From: Lachancea mirantina
Taxonomy: Eukaryota > Ascomycota > Saccharomycetes > Saccharomycetales > Saccharomycetaceae
Assembly (NCBI GenBank): GCA_900074745.1
Contig: LT598463.1
Span: 7,926-71,925, forward strand
Direction of reading: 5' to 3'
Length of the DNA: 64,000 bases
Positions 37,185 to 47,869 of this stretch are shown here, in pieces (positions within the stretch are counted from its first letter, which is position 1; every line of letters starts with the position of its first letter). The position numbers were made by a program, and so were the translations under genes. The notes below the pieces were generated by a model. That model searched no databases and was not told the origin of the DNA. It saw nothing but the letters and a program-made list of their open reading frames with translations.

Positions 37185-40100
37185 TTACACGTCATTCCAT
37201 CCAAGGGAATTCTCCGTTGCGATAGGTCTTGAAATTTTTGGTTGCGACGAATGTTGCTCGCCCAGGTTTTGTTGTCCTTCTCCAGAATACTCATAGTGGT
37301 TGTGTCTCATCCAATTGTTGATTCGCATACTTGGGGACAAAGATACCTGGTCACCATTTTCCTTTTCATCATAAAGATAAGATCCGTGGTCCGTACTAGA
37401 GCCAAGAGATTGACCGTCACCCAAATCATTGGAGTGGGCCTGCTGTTTACGTTTCAAAACGAAAAATCTGTAGCCAACAACCATAAAGGCAAGGTACACA
37501 ATTGCACCTACGACGACACCGATGATCAAACCAACCAATTTTCCATTGTTTCCTGGTTGACCCTTTGAACTAGCAGAAGCGTTGTAAGTAACGTCCAGGG
37601 TTCCCGCAATACGACCGCGGGAACCACCGGTCGAGTCCGTGTTTCCTTCTGAATTGCTTTGCGACGTGCTGCTTTGAGAGCTGGTGTCGTCCGATGAGCC
37701 ATCGGAACTCTGAACGAGTCCCGTGAGCGGAATTGTAGTATCGATTAAACCAGCCAAGGCGCTATTAGCGCTCAGGTACAGCTTACTCTCACTATTTTGA
37801 ACGAGCTCTTGCAGAGCGTCCACCTCTGATGACGGGAAGTACACTTCGGCAACAGTACTGAGGTAGCTCCTACCCTTCACGTTCAGAGGACTTAATTGGA
37901 CGACCTGGATTTGATCGAACGAATCTTCAAACGGCAAATTGAGAACACCAGGTAGGTAAGCGAAAATCTGAGCACTGGTTAAGGAGTTTTTTACCACAAA
38001 AGGGTAATTGAGCTCTTGCTTGAAACCGATGGTAATGAGCGTGTAGTCCTTCGGTTGACTGACGGCAGTTGCCGCTGCAATCGCTTGCGGCAGGGTCTGA
38101 GTGGCTTGTTGTCCACCCGATGCCGCTGCTCCGGATCCAGTCGACTGTGTATCACCGCCAGCCGTGATAATTGCCGTAGGAAGCCAGTTCGAAGTTGAAG
38201 AAGTGTATGACGATCCTAATGACGAAGAATTTTGCGCAACTTCAGAAGACGTTACCTGCTCTGGTGCCCCTGTAGTCAACGCAGATGTTGCCGAACTTGG
38301 AATTGCGATAGGCGTAGAAACCGAACTCTCGAACGATGAGGTTGCACTCACTGTAGCGGAAAATAAGCTCTCTGAGACAGATTCAGTGCTGGCAGAAGAA
38401 GCCAAGGACCCTGTATCTGTCTGGTTGTAGCTGCTTGTGAACAAAGCTGAAGAAAATTCGGAGCTCTCAGCGGTTGACGTGATAGATGCCGAGGGAGAGC
38501 TCGATAGACTCGCGATAAGTGCAGAGCTGGTGGCGTTTTCGCTTGCATAACTTGAAACAGTTACCAAACTAGAAGGAGCTGGGGTGGACACAGAACTTTC
38601 TGGGAAGGAGGAAACTGAAGCAATACTAGTGGAGTCACTGGTAGATTGAGAGGAAGATACCATCAAAGAGGTAGTACTCTGAGTTGCCGCGGAACTAGAA
38701 GTTGGGAGACTGCTAGATGATCTTGAAAAGTCATCAGTCACAAAAGAGGAAGCTGACAATGACGAAGGCGCGGGTACTGTGCTTGTGAAAGAGCTTTCAG
38801 AAGACGCTGATGGTGTGACCGAAAAAGCGCTCTGAGATGAAGTTGACAACAGAGACGCTTCGGAAGATAGGGTAGAGTATTCACTTGACGCCAAAGACGA
38901 AGTCGGCGGAAAGCTTTCGTAGCTGTCACTTGACGACGTCGCATATATTTGCGAAGAGGTGAGGTACGGATATGAGCTTGTTGAGCCTGCGTAATTGGAT
39001 GAGGAGGGGAGATATGAAGAAGGACTAGCAGAGCTGCTAGCGGTCTGCCAGGTTTCAGCATAATTACTAATATCACTTGCTGAACTCTGAGAAGCAGGTG
39101 TTGAAGCCCACGATTCGGCGGTGGAAGAGTCATAGCTGCTAGAACTAGTAGAAGGCACATAAGAATAAGTTTTCTGAGCTCCAGAACTTGACCAAAGGGG
39201 TGATTGAGATGTTGGTTGGGCTTGCTGACTTGAATATTGAGTGGACGAAGGCACATCAGCGGCCGAACTAGAAGCAGGATAAGATACAGTATTCCAGTCG
39301 ACCCCGGTAATTGAAGTATCTTCAAACTGAGACGATGACTGCTCGATGGAAAACTCGCTGGAAGAAGGCGCAGCTGAAGCAGGTGTCAATGAGGAACTCG
39401 TAACGCTTAGTGCAGACGAAACTTGAGACTCTGACGAGCTTGTGGGGACTATACTTAATGACACCGCAGTACTAGCAGGCCACGTAGAAGTTTGTGGAGA
39501 TGACTTGGCTTGTAAGGCCGTACTGGAATCAACTTCGGTGCTGGAGGTCTCACTTGCTGAAAAAGACCCAAAAGAGGACGCGGATTGTACTTCAGACTGT
39601 ATTTCGACAGATGACGCAGCAACATTTGCGGAGCTAGGTGTCGCAGAAGCGGTTGTTACTTCCCTTTGTGTGGCAGTGTATTGCTCCGACGAAAGCCATG
39701 AGGCCTCAGAAGAAGGAATTGGCCCAGTGGAACTAGCAGACTCGGAAAGAATTGGCTTTGTTGCATCGGGAGCAGCCGAAGTGACCGACTCAGGAGAAGC
39801 CGAACTAGTCCACTTGGGGGCCGAAGTAGTCGGCTCCGATGCAGTTGGAGATTCGGATGAATCCAAAATTGTATTCTGAGGAGTAGCCAATGTCGCTGAT
39901 TCGGAGGCCAGCGCTGAGCTAGAAGAAAAGGATTTTTCAACAGGTGTGGAACGTGTGTTAGAGAAACCCCACGCACTGGTAGAGAAACTTGCTGACTGAG
40001 ACAATTGGCTTTCGAGTTTGCTTTCGGACGATGGGGTTAAAGATTGTTCGGAGGAGCTAAAAGTATTCCAATCTGAAGTAGTGGATGTTGCCGACGTGAA

Positions 40101-40574
40101 GGAATCCGCACTAAAAGTTGGTGCGAGAGTGGTGGTGTCCTGAGGACTCGAATAGCTGCTGGACGATGGGTATACGGTAAAAGCGGAGGATCCTTGCGTT
40201 TGCGTCGCTTGCATGATGGAAGACAAATACGCTTGAAAGCTTTGAGAGCCGTCTTCAGAACTGACATCACTGCTTGTGGGCGACAATGTCGTTTGACCGC
40301 CCTCGGAGCTGGTTTCGCTGCTTATCGGCGATAATGTCGCTTGAGCACCTTGGGAGCTGGAGCTAATATACGGTTGGATTGCGGGCGCAGTACTGGCCAC
40401 GGCGGAGCTCTGACTACTAGCCGAGGCCAAGTCAGTCGCCTGGCTCGAAGAAACAACGGCCGGCGCTGTAGATGAACTGGATGTCGCGTTCGGGTTCAAA
40501 AACCCATCCCACCAACTGGCTTGAGCTAAGCCGACAAGAGCTGTGAGAGCAACGATTTGCTGGCTCGAAAGCAT
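37185..40574 (-). CDS. MSB2: Mucin-like signalling sensor of the osmolarity/filamentation pathways
   Basis: A 1129-residue type I membrane protein. It has a signal peptide (MLSSQQIVALTALVGLAQA) and about 800 residues dominated by Ser, Thr, Ala and Pro that would be heavily O-mannosylated. At about residues 840-955 lies a folded region (LITIGFKQELNYPFVVKNS, VYFPSSEVDALQELVQNS) corresponding to the Hkr1-Msb2 homology domain. One membrane segment follows near 1013-1038 (VGLIIGVVVGAIVYLAFMV), then a cytosolic tail of about 90 residues. The synteny with EAT1 and SNU71 matches S. cerevisiae YGR014W (Msb2, 1306 residues), which signals through Cdc42 and Ste20 to the HOG and filamentous-growth MAP kinases. 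The Ser/Thr region has degenerate rather than perfect tandem repeats. Long antisense frames across it are composition artefacts. Confidence 0.93.
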   Translation of the reverse strand: MLSSQQIVALTALVGLAQASWWDGFLNPNATSSSSTAPAVVSSSQATDLASASSQSSAVASTAPAIQPYISSSSQGAQATLSPISSETSSEGGQTTLSPTSSDVSSEDGSQSFQAYLSSIMQATQTQGSSAFTVYPSSSSYSSPQDTTTLAPTFSADSFTSATSTTSDWNTFSSSEQSLTPSSESKLESQLSQSASFSTSAWGFSNTRSTPVEKSFSSSSALASESATLATPQNTILDSSESPTASEPTTSAPKWTSSASPESVTSAAPDATKPILSESASSTGPIPSSEASWLSSEQYTATQREVTTASATPSSANVAASSVEIQSEVQSASSFGSFSASETSSTEVDSSTALQAKSSPQTSTWPASTAVSLSIVPTSSSESQVSSALSVTSSSLTPASAAPSSSEFSIEQSSSQFEDTSITGVDWNTVSYPASSSAADVPSSTQYSSQQAQPTSQSPLWSSSGAQKTYSYVPSTSSSSYDSSTAESWASTPASQSSASDISNYAETWQTASSSASPSSYLPSSSNYAGSTSSYPYLTSSQIYATSSSDSYESFPPTSSLASSEYSTLSSEASLLSTSSQSAFSVTPSASSESSFTSTVPAPSSLSASSFVTDDFSRSSSSLPTSSSAATQSTTSLMVSSSQSTSDSTSIASVSSFPESSVSTPAPSSLVTVSSYASENATSSALIASLSSSPSASITSTAESSEFSSALFTSSYNQTDTGSLASSASTESVSESLFSATVSATSSFESSVSTPIAIPSSATSALTTGAPEQVTSSEVAQNSSSLGSSYTSSTSNWLPTAIITAGGDTQSTGSGAAASGGQQATQTLPQAIAAATAVSQPKDYTLITIGFKQELNYPFVVKNSLTSAQIFAYLPGVLNLPFEDSFDQIQVVQLSPLNVKGRSYLSTVAEVYFPSSEVDALQELVQNSESKLYLSANSALAGLIDTTIPLTGLVQSSDGSSDDTSSQSSTSQSNSEGNTDSTGGSRGRIAGTLDVTYNASASSKGQPGNNGKLVGLIIGVVVGAIVYLAFMVVGYRFFVLKRKQQAHSNDLGDGQSLGSSTDHGSYLYDEKENGDQVSLSPSMRINNWMRHNHYEYSGEGQQNLGEQHSSQPKISRPIATENSLGWNDV

Positions 40575-41166
40575 GTTGGGCTAACGCGTGAACTGATGTA
40601 AACTGATAAAACGAGTGAAAATGGAAGCAGCTTCACCTAATAACGGCGACTTTCAAAAGAGTGACTATGGTGAGGATTTTTGAACTCGGTGAATTCAGCA
40701 AATGACGTCGCGATCTTCTAAAGGGCAAAAAGCTTGCTTGACCACCCGAAGTTTTTGACGGTGGCAATAGTGGCTAGCGAGGGTCCGTTGTAAAGGTTCG
40801 TCTAAACCGTTTATACCGAGAAGATCGATCAGAGATGTAGATGAAAAACACTGCCGTTATAAGATGCACAAACGATATTGCACTTATGAAGACTATGCTG
40901 GTTTTCACCGATGCTTCGAAAACCTGATAGTGCCTCTATCCGCTTTAAGCTATCGTGTGGTTAACCCCTCGTGTCCAAGAGAGGTTTATGTCTTGAAACG
41001 TAGTTAACATTCTTGTTAGTTCTTTTTTTTTCGCGGCTTGCTTAAATCTTCCCGATCTGGAAATCATCACAGGTTACATCCTAATCACGTGAAAGTCGTG
41101 TGATATGCGCGTGGTTTTAGTCTCACTAACTATCTTGGATAAGTCACCGTACGACTGGTCGCTTCT
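40575..41166. promoter_or_regulatory. MSB2 promoter region
   Basis: A 592-bp spacer between MSB2 and the SNU71 3' end. It contains a CACGTG near 41084 and a poly-T tract near 41025. No Ste12/Tec1-type cluster was identified by eye. Confidence 0.45.
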
Positions 41167-42864
41167 CTATAAATTATTCCAGATCTTGTCCGCGATCGTA
41201 ACTGCATCATCGTCAAACGTGTCGCGAAGCTCTTCGCATAATGCGTTTTTACTTCTGTTCTCGCTAATATGGTCAAAGATGTAGTCGACCAAATCTTGTT
41301 CGCTCTCTCCCAAAAACTCCTGAACAAGTTGTTCGACCAACTTGGAGGAGCGCAATTTGTTGAGAGCAGCTTCTAACTCCTCTTCTGAGTATACAAGTGT
41401 CTCGGCTTGTGTTTTCTGTGGCTTCGTGATTTCAATTTTGAATGGCGCTTGCACGGGACCAGTAGTCGCCGTCTCGGCAGCAACAGGTATCTGGCTTGAG
41501 CCTTCATCAGCTGGGTCCATAGCTGGAACTGTCGCCTCGGGGTGCAGAGCGCGATCCTCTGCGTCGCGACGTTCTTCATCTGCCTTAAAAGAACGGCGGT
41601 GGTCGTAATAAGGATCAGCCGCCATGTGCATCAGTTCCCTCAGATGCGACCCACGCTCTTGGCGTAGCAATATCTCGTAATCCCTAGTGCGCCCAATCGC
41701 TTTTTTGAGAGCTGCTAAGTCCATAATTTCCGTTTCAGCATCCTGAATCATTTTCTCGAAGCGTCGGTCGGATTCCTGGCGTTCTTTAGCTTCGCGAGCC
41801 TGTTCGACGACCCAATCGTCCTGCTCGTCCTCTTCTATTTCTTCTTCACCACTTACACCTTCTTCGTCATCGTCCACATCCAGGTTGGTTTCGTCTTTAC
41901 CTTGACTTTTCCTGATCTGTTCGAGGACCTTCTTTAAATGCAAACGTCGTCTCCGGTTCTCATTCTGCTCTTCCTTAGCATGTTTTTCCTTTTCTGCGGT
42001 GAGAACGCGGGTCCGGAAGTACATGATGTCCTTGCACAGCTGGTCCAGCGAACTCCGTGGCAAATCGCTCAACGTCGAGACGTCAACCTTATACTGCACT
42101 ACCAGATCCGCATCCTCAGCTTTTGCAGCAACGCTATCATTTTTTAGTAACTGCATTTGTATTTCTTCAACATCCTGCGCCAATTCCTCACCATGTGGAA
42201 GTTCTTTCTGCGGTAAATCCTTTCGACTCAGGTCTTCGAGATACCTGCTGGTGTTCTCGTCAAACCGAAGTTCAGGACAAACGTCATTGTGTGTCTCGTG
42301 CCAGGCAGACAATAACGCCCGCCAGTATTTTACCACAAAACCAAATTGCGGGATTGCCTTACACCTTAGGAAAATGCTGTGAGTGTCAATGCCTGTGGTA
42401 ATGCTCCAACACACAATTGCATCTTCCACGCCAACTCTAGCCTCCGTTAGCCTTTCAATTGCTTTAATAAACCCCTCCAATTCAAAGCTTGAATGCTCTC
42501 CCGGAAGATCTATAATAGAAAGTGTGTGCAGCTGTTGTTCCAGTGAAATGGGAAGGAATGCCTTGACCTCTTGAAATTTGGATCCCTCACGTCCAATTCT
42601 TTCTTCCTGGTCAGTTTTGGACCCTATTTTTACGTCATTCCCCAGTTCCTGCTGCTTCTGTGTCTCGAGATCAAGTATTCGATACAGAGATGAGTTTTGT
42701 TCTTCTTCTAAAGTTGATTGAACTCTATCAAGGGCATCTCTAAACTTCAACAAGTCCGATCTCAAAATTGGTATGTAACCTGGCTTCAAGACGTCACTGT
42801 GCCACAAATTTCGCGAGCCAGACGACATGTATACATTTGGTGAAACAAAGACGATTGAATCCAT
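41167..42864 (-). CDS. SNU71: U1 snRNP component Snu71 (PWI-domain protein)
   Basis: A 565-residue subunit of the yeast U1 small nuclear ribonucleoprotein, acting in 5' splice-site recognition and exon/intron bridging with Prp40 and Luc7. The start MDSIVFVSPNVYMSSG corresponds to MRDIVFVSPQLYLSS of S. cerevisiae Snu71 (620 residues). The middle has YKVDVSTLSDLPRSSLDQLCKDI, then a long charged coiled-coil stretch rich in Glu and Arg. The C-terminus (LVQEFLGESEQDLVDYIFD, ALCEELRDTFDDDA) is PWI-like. The open frame begins three codons earlier with TTG; the ATG is at 42864. Gene order MSB2-SNU71-MCY1 equals S. cerevisiae YGR014W-YGR013W-YGR012W. Confidence 0.95.
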   Translation of the reverse strand: MDSIVFVSPNVYMSSGSRNLWHSDVLKPGYIPILRSDLLKFRDALDRVQSTLEEEQNSSLYRILDLETQKQQELGNDVKIGSKTDQEERIGREGSKFQEVKAFLPISLEQQLHTLSIIDLPGEHSSFELEGFIKAIERLTEARVGVEDAIVCWSITTGIDTHSIFLRCKAIPQFGFVVKYWRALLSAWHETHNDVCPELRFDENTSRYLEDLSRKDLPQKELPHGEELAQDVEEIQMQLLKNDSVAAKAEDADLVVQYKVDVSTLSDLPRSSLDQLCKDIMYFRTRVLTAEKEKHAKEEQNENRRRRLHLKKVLEQIRKSQGKDETNLDVDDDEEGVSGEEEIEEDEQDDWVVEQAREAKERQESDRRFEKMIQDAETEIMDLAALKKAIGRTRDYEILLRQERGSHLRELMHMAADPYYDHRRSFKADEERRDAEDRALHPEATVPAMDPADEGSSQIPVAAETATTGPVQAPFKIEITKPQKTQAETLVYSEEELEAALNKLRSSKLVEQLVQEFLGESEQDLVDYIFDHISENRSKNALCEELRDTFDDDAVTIADKIWNNL

Positions 42865-43051
42865 CGCAAACAAGTTCCGAAGATCCTGTTTCTAGTTTGT
42901 TCTTACGTCGTTGGCTTTATGTTAGTTTTTCAATAAAGCTAAATATACAAGCATCTCTAGATTCTATCCCAACTACAGAAACAGATGTACCTGAATCCTC
43001 AAAAAGCCTCCTTATGTACATTCTTTAATTTGCTGGCTATGGACCGCGAAT

Positions 43052-44218
43052 TCAGGCCTTAAAAATATCCTGTAGTCTTATATTTCGGTCAACTTTGAGA
43101 GCCTCTTTCCAAAACTTACTGAGATGTCTGGACCCACTGTCACATGCAATAATTACGATACGGGAACCACGAGGTAGAGTTTTGGCAAGTTTAACGGCGA
43201 CAACAGCATTGATTGCTGTACTACTACCTATAAAGAGGCCTTCGTTCACGGAAAGGTATTTGGCCATCTTTAAAGCTTGAGAATCGGGTACTTTGACAGC
43301 ATCGTCAATGAAACTCTCGCCTCTGCTAAAATTTCTAGTAATTCTGTTCAGTCCAACTCCCTCGACTATCGTGTCGACCTGATGCCTTCTGCGTGTACCT
43401 TCGCGCTCGACTGTGTCGTACATAACCCCGTACTTGACCCTGTTGTAGAAGCCCGAGCCTTGTGGATCCGCTAGCACGACTTTGACTCGTCCCTCAAGTT
43501 TACTTTTCAAAAAAGCGCCAACTCCTGCGATGGTGCCTCCAGTACCACACCCTGCAATGAACATATCAACCGAACCGTTCATTTGATCGTAAATCTCGGG
43601 ACCCGTGGTGTCGTAGTGAACACGCCAATTGGCCTCGTTTTCGAACTGATCCGCAAATACTCCCCTAACATCTTGGTTTGGGTCCCCGGCAAGCTTTTCG
43701 CATGCCCTCCTGGCCGCATTCACGTACTGATCTGGGTCGACAATCCCGGCAGGCCGCACTTTGTTGACCTCGGCTCCCAAACTCTCCAAAAGTGCGATCT
43801 TTTCCGCCGAAGTGTCGTCCGGAAGTGAAATATGGGCACGATATCCCAGAGCGTTGCAAATTGTCGCGATCGAAATGCCTGTTGATCCACTTGTGCCTTC
43901 AAAAACGACGTCTGGATGTCCTGGTCTTAAGAGTCCTATTTTCTCTGCTGCACGCACGATCCCATATGCAACTCTGTCCTTTGCACTGCCGGCAGGATTG
44001 CAAAGTTCCATTTTGGCGTATATTTCGCACCCTGTGGCTTCCGATAATGACTTGATCCGCATCATCGGCGTATTTCCGATGAGGCCATCAATACCATTCT
44101 GCGGCGGACTCAATGCAGTCAGTGTTTTCTGTTTCTTATAAGACAGAAATACCGCTACGGCAGCTGCTACAGAAGTCGTCGCAACAACTATATCTCTAAG
44201 CAATTCTCGTTCTTTCAT
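43052..44218 (-). CDS. MCY1: Cysteine synthase-like PLP enzyme of the mitochondrial outer membrane
   Basis: A 388-residue fold-type II pyridoxal-phosphate enzyme close to S. cerevisiae YGR012W/Mcy1 (393). An N-terminal membrane anchor (DIVVATTSVAAAVAVFLSY) precedes the catalytic domain, unlike bacterial CysK. The PLP lysine is in NPAGSAKDRVA, the phosphate-binding loop is seen in CGTGGTIAGVG, and EGTSGSTGIS is the substrate Asn-loop region. It should make cysteine from O-acetylserine or a related beta-substituted serine; the yeast protein's true activity is still uncertain. Synteny with SNU71 supports orthology. Confidence 0.95.
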   Translation of the reverse strand: MKERELLRDIVVATTSVAAAVAVFLSYKKQKTLTALSPPQNGIDGLIGNTPMMRIKSLSEATGCEIYAKMELCNPAGSAKDRVAYGIVRAAEKIGLLRPGHPDVVFEGTSGSTGISIATICNALGYRAHISLPDDTSAEKIALLESLGAEVNKVRPAGIVDPDQYVNAARRACEKLAGDPNQDVRGVFADQFENEANWRVHYDTTGPEIYDQMNGSVDMFIAGCGTGGTIAGVGAFLKSKLEGRVKVVLADPQGSGFYNRVKYGVMYDTVEREGTRRRHQVDTIVEGVGLNRITRNFSRGESFIDDAVKVPDSQALKMAKYLSVNEGLFIGSSTAINAVVAVKLAKTLPRGSRIVIIACDSGSRHLSKFWKEALKVDRNIRLQDIFKA

Positions 44219-44569
44219 TTATCCTGTAGTTTTAAGGTTTTTCGTAGATGCCGGGTTCTAGCCTAAGAAATGATTTAACAATGAGTTCAATCAAAGAAGA
44301 TTCTGGTGACGGATATTAAGACATAGTGCTGATATTATAGAGAAATTCCAGATTCAAGACATAGGATTGTAGCCGATTTTTCTTGATCACATTCATGGAC
44401 AAAACTTTTACCGCAAGAGGAACGCGTAATTTAGTCTGGCCAACGCTTCAAGTCTTAGTGAGATTATATAAACGTTGAAATTTCAGACTATGTACTATGT
44501 TTTTAAGACCGTGGACTCATGCGCGAAATTTTCTTTAAATGCAGAAATCAGTGCTCAGACCGACGATGT
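44219..44569. other. Promoter of MCY1 and 3' end of INP52/53
   Basis: A 351-bp spacer. No element beyond ordinary AT-rich sequence was recognised. The change from chromosome VII-type to XIV/XV-type gene order falls here. Confidence 0.5.
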
Positions 44570-47500
44570 TCACTTGGGTGTCAATGGTGTCCAAGAATCC
44601 ATGGAAAGATGTTCTAATGATGGTTTCTTAACCGGAACCACGGGTGGAATCCTCACCGGTTTAACTTCATCTGCCTTTCTGAGATCAATTTCAGGTATAG
44701 GTGTTGCCGATGGCGTACCCTCGTGAGATGCCGTTTGCGAAGACGGAGTACTCGTGTTTTTGGGAGTCAAGACAGCATCGCTGAATCCGGGAGGAAATGC
44801 TGCTTTCCGTGACGGAGGAGGCGGCGGGGCTAACGTCTTGTTCACGGCTTGCTTCTCAACCTGTTCTGGTACCGTCCTGTTGCGTTCTCTAGCTTGCAGT
44901 GCTGTCGAAGAGTTGCTTTGACGTGATAGGGGAACGGGAGGAGGAGGAAGTCTGGTTCTATTAGGAAATGGCGGCGACAAGGTATCCTTTCTCGTCGGCT
45001 GCAAAGGTGCAGACTTAAGCGAAGACGTTTCAGACGCCGAAGACGGGGAATTGGTGTACGAGTCGACCTCAAATTTTGAGCTTAGCGGATCAGCATCTAC
45101 GAGATTCACCTCACTCCAAGTATCCGCGGAATTGACAGCCTGGCGTGAGACGCGTTTTTGTTCTAATTCCATGTCGATCAACGCCAACGATGCGTCACCC
45201 GACTCTTGTGGATGCTTGTTTTTGTATTCCAAGTATAATTTCTTGGTCAACTCCGTCTTTATGTTTTCATCGATAAATTGGACTTGTGCTCTATAGGCGG
45301 CGTATACTGGTTTATGATCGCTTATCATCAGCTGCGAATCTGAGTATGCAAGTGGTTTCAAAATATCTCCTCGATAGACAATCCGATCTGTCCATGAAGG
45401 TGTTCTCGCTTTTTCAGAGCTATCGTAAATGCTTGTACCGTGATCGTACTTGTAGGTTGGAGGGAACTTCACAGTTGGCTCTTTGAAACTTTGAAAGATG
45501 ATTCCTGAGTTTATTTCTTGTGTAAGTTGATCATATTTCAAAAGTTTATCGAAGGTATCCTCGTTGGCTCTGCCAAGTTCTTTCCTGACTTCCTCATTTG
45601 ACAAAGTCAGGCGATAGTTGAGATCTCCCAGCCAGAAAATGGCATCATGATCAGGGATCTTTTTGGATCGGGTAAAATTTATACCCTTCAAGATGCTCTC
45701 GTAGTCGTTCCTCCGCTCGTCAACATTATTTAATCCAGCCGCAAAATGGGCATTGACGAAAGAAAAAGAAGTGCTTCCGAAATCGAAGCGAATCGCAACT
45801 GCACCCTTATTGCCAGCCATTCCTCCAAGACCAGTCTTCTTGGAAGCGCCTTCAACTTGACGCACGCTATTGATTTTGTCTGATTTGACAAAAAATAAAA
45901 TCAGGAGGGAAGACATCTGCTCTGCTCTCAGTAACAAATACTGATCATTATACTGATTGAGGCAATTGCTGACAATGCTTTGCCAAAATGAGCTCTTAGA
46001 GTAGTCCGCATTCAAAATTGATCCTGCAGTTAATTCAATGACTTCTTGCATTCCCAGTACTACCACATCAGGTTTAAATTTATCGCCAATCGGAAATAAC
46101 CATTTTGATATATCGGCCTTTCTCGTAAGCCCATTTACGTTAAAGGTTCCCACAAATATGTTGATAGTGGACGATGAGGTAAAGCTTTCAGACATTGAAA
46201 AGAGTTGGGTGGAAACGTACTCATTTATTGGGTCGTAAAGTAAAACTGCTTCTTGACTCGAGAGCCTACCCAACAAGGTGTCAATGGTAATTTGCTTGTT
46301 TTTATCCATAAAGTTGTTGATGTACATCCGACTGACGGATTTGGTGGCATCGGATAGCACTCCGGCGAAAGACATTTTCCCTTTTCTTGAAAAAGACGAT
46401 TTTAGTGCATTGGTACCCGTGTATATTTGAGAAATCTGATCACCATGGTCAGCCCAAAGGGTGTTATGCTTGAGAAATAGGTCACTGTCAATAAAGGCAG
46501 CGTCGTCGGTAGAAGAAAGTAAATGGAAATCCGTCAAAAAAAGAGCGAAAGCGTATCGAGAAATGAACTGCTGTATCAGGTTTGTCCTATCAAGACAGTC
46601 TAGACAGTTAGTGCGAAATACTCCTTGTTGCTCCGAGAGCACTTTCTTATCTCGCACGTCCATGGAGAAATAGCCTGATTCCATTAGCGATCGTGTGATG
46701 AGAGGCTTTATTTTCGCTGCTGCTGCAAAGCCCTCTTGAGAAGTTTCTCGATGAAAGTCGAAATCCGTAAAGAGAACGTCTTTATTTAAGACAACTTTTT
46801 TGGAGCGCATGACATGCTCCTTGTAACGCCTGGACAGCTCTATTTCGGAGCTCTTCGTTGATAACAAATTCACGATGTGAATGGGTCCATATTTTTCTAT
46901 GAGACCCGTTAAATGCTGGTCAAAGATAGGTTGGGTGGCCTCTCGAGAACGAGTGATCTGTACTTTAGGATTGATCAGCGAGGTGTCTTGTTCCCAGAAC
47001 ACGGGGACACTCCCACGAATCTCGGTGAATGCATAGCAATACTCGCGTGAGTACATGATAGTTTCAGTCTCGACGAAATTCGCGACATTCCCTTCATCGT
47101 CAATCCCTCTCGCGTTGTATCTGGTTCCGGCTCTTTTCCAGCTTTGCTTCGAAATCACCGTGAGGGATACCTTGAGCTGCTTGATGTACGTCATGAAAGT
47201 TTCGGCGAACCCACGTATGACAGTGGTAAGAAATCCCTCTTCATCAAGCACCTGTCTTGCTGAGTCGTTTAGCCGGTTCCTGAAAGTTATAATTTCCTGC
47301 ATTAGAAAAGAATTCCACATGTACTCTTCCTGATAGTTGTCGAAACTCAAAGAATGCGAGCCGACGCCTCGGTTTTGAAGGATCGACGTCAAATCGAAGT
47401 TTGAGCTGTAGTAAAACGATCCGTTAGAAAGCAGTTTTCTGAGGTCATGACACGGATGTTTTGGCAAAGCGGGCATTTGCTCGGGCTTGTAATCTTCATC

Positions 47501-47869
47501 GGGAAGCACAGGGTACCCGTTCGTATCCAACTCCACGAAGTCCCACCGGGAGTCCGTCAGACAGAAGAAATCGACTGCGAAAATCTTGTTCACTGTTTCA
47601 CCGGGAATTGGTTGGGCCACTTTGGTCTTTCCCGTGATTGCACAAATGAAAATAAGACCCTCGAGCTCAATGAGCCCGAGGAACCCGTGGATCTCATGGG
47701 ACGTCAATTTTTCAAATCCTCTCTCTAGTTTGGATTTGGGTAAGAGTTCGATGGCACATAACGCTCTGTGGGGGTCAGCTGCATTTTTCACTGCTTTAAA
47801 GACCAAAGCATACGATTGGGACAGAAGCGCTATCCTTCTTTCAGGCTCTTTACTGAACAGTATGAGCAT
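44570..47869 (-). CDS. INP52: Synaptojanin-like polyphosphoinositide phosphatase
   Basis: A 1099-residue two-enzyme protein. The N-terminal Sac domain (about 1-530) has the active-site CX5R motif in NCLDCLDRTNLIQQFISRYA (about residue 425) and removes phosphate from PI3P, PI4P and PI(3,5)P2. The inositol 5-phosphatase domain (about 540-865) has FWLGDLNYRL, PSWTDRIVYRG and MISDHKPVYA and acts on PI(4,5)P2. A Pro-rich tail (about 940-1099, with runs such as APPPPPSRK) should bind SH3 proteins at cortical actin patches, as known for Inp52. It represents the single pre-duplication gene for S. cerevisiae INP52 (YNL106C) and INP53 (YOR109W); the symbol is one of the two. LEU4 next door fits both. 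Confidence 0.95.
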   Translation of the reverse strand: MLILFSKEPERRIALLSQSYALVFKAVKNAADPHRALCAIELLPKSKLERGFEKLTSHEIHGFLGLIELEGLIFICAITGKTKVAQPIPGETVNKIFAVDFFCLTDSRWDFVELDTNGYPVLPDEDYKPEQMPALPKHPCHDLRKLLSNGSFYYSSNFDLTSILQNRGVGSHSLSFDNYQEEYMWNSFLMQEIITFRNRLNDSARQVLDEEGFLTTVIRGFAETFMTYIKQLKVSLTVISKQSWKRAGTRYNARGIDDEGNVANFVETETIMYSREYCYAFTEIRGSVPVFWEQDTSLINPKVQITRSREATQPIFDQHLTGLIEKYGPIHIVNLLSTKSSEIELSRRYKEHVMRSKKVVLNKDVLFTDFDFHRETSQEGFAAAAKIKPLITRSLMESGYFSMDVRDKKVLSEQQGVFRTNCLDCLDRTNLIQQFISRYAFALFLTDFHLLSSTDDAAFIDSDLFLKHNTLWADHGDQISQIYTGTNALKSSFSRKGKMSFAGVLSDATKSVSRMYINNFMDKNKQITIDTLLGRLSSQEAVLLYDPINEYVSTQLFSMSESFTSSSTINIFVGTFNVNGLTRKADISKWLFPIGDKFKPDVVVLGMQEVIELTAGSILNADYSKSSFWQSIVSNCLNQYNDQYLLLRAEQMSSLLILFFVKSDKINSVRQVEGASKKTGLGGMAGNKGAVAIRFDFGSTSFSFVNAHFAAGLNNVDERRNDYESILKGINFTRSKKIPDHDAIFWLGDLNYRLTLSNEEVRKELGRANEDTFDKLLKYDQLTQEINSGIIFQSFKEPTVKFPPTYKYDHGTSIYDSSEKARTPSWTDRIVYRGDILKPLAYSDSQLMISDHKPVYAAYRAQVQFIDENIKTELTKKLYLEYKNKHPQESGDASLALIDMELEQKRVSRQAVNSADTWSEVNLVDADPLSSKFEVDSYTNSPSSASETSSLKSAPLQPTRKDTLSPPFPNRTRLPPPPVPLSRQSNSSTALQARERNRTVPEQVEKQAVNKTLAPPPPPSRKAAFPPGFSDAVLTPKNTSTPSSQTASHEGTPSATPIPEIDLRKADEVKPVRIPPVVPVKKPSLEHLSMDSWTPLTPK

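Noticed and set aside
39442-39879. Long acidic antisense frames across MSB2 (also 38101-38430)
   Set aside because: They mirror the Ser/Thr-rich codons of MSB2 and show only composition-driven Asp/Glu/Ala runs.
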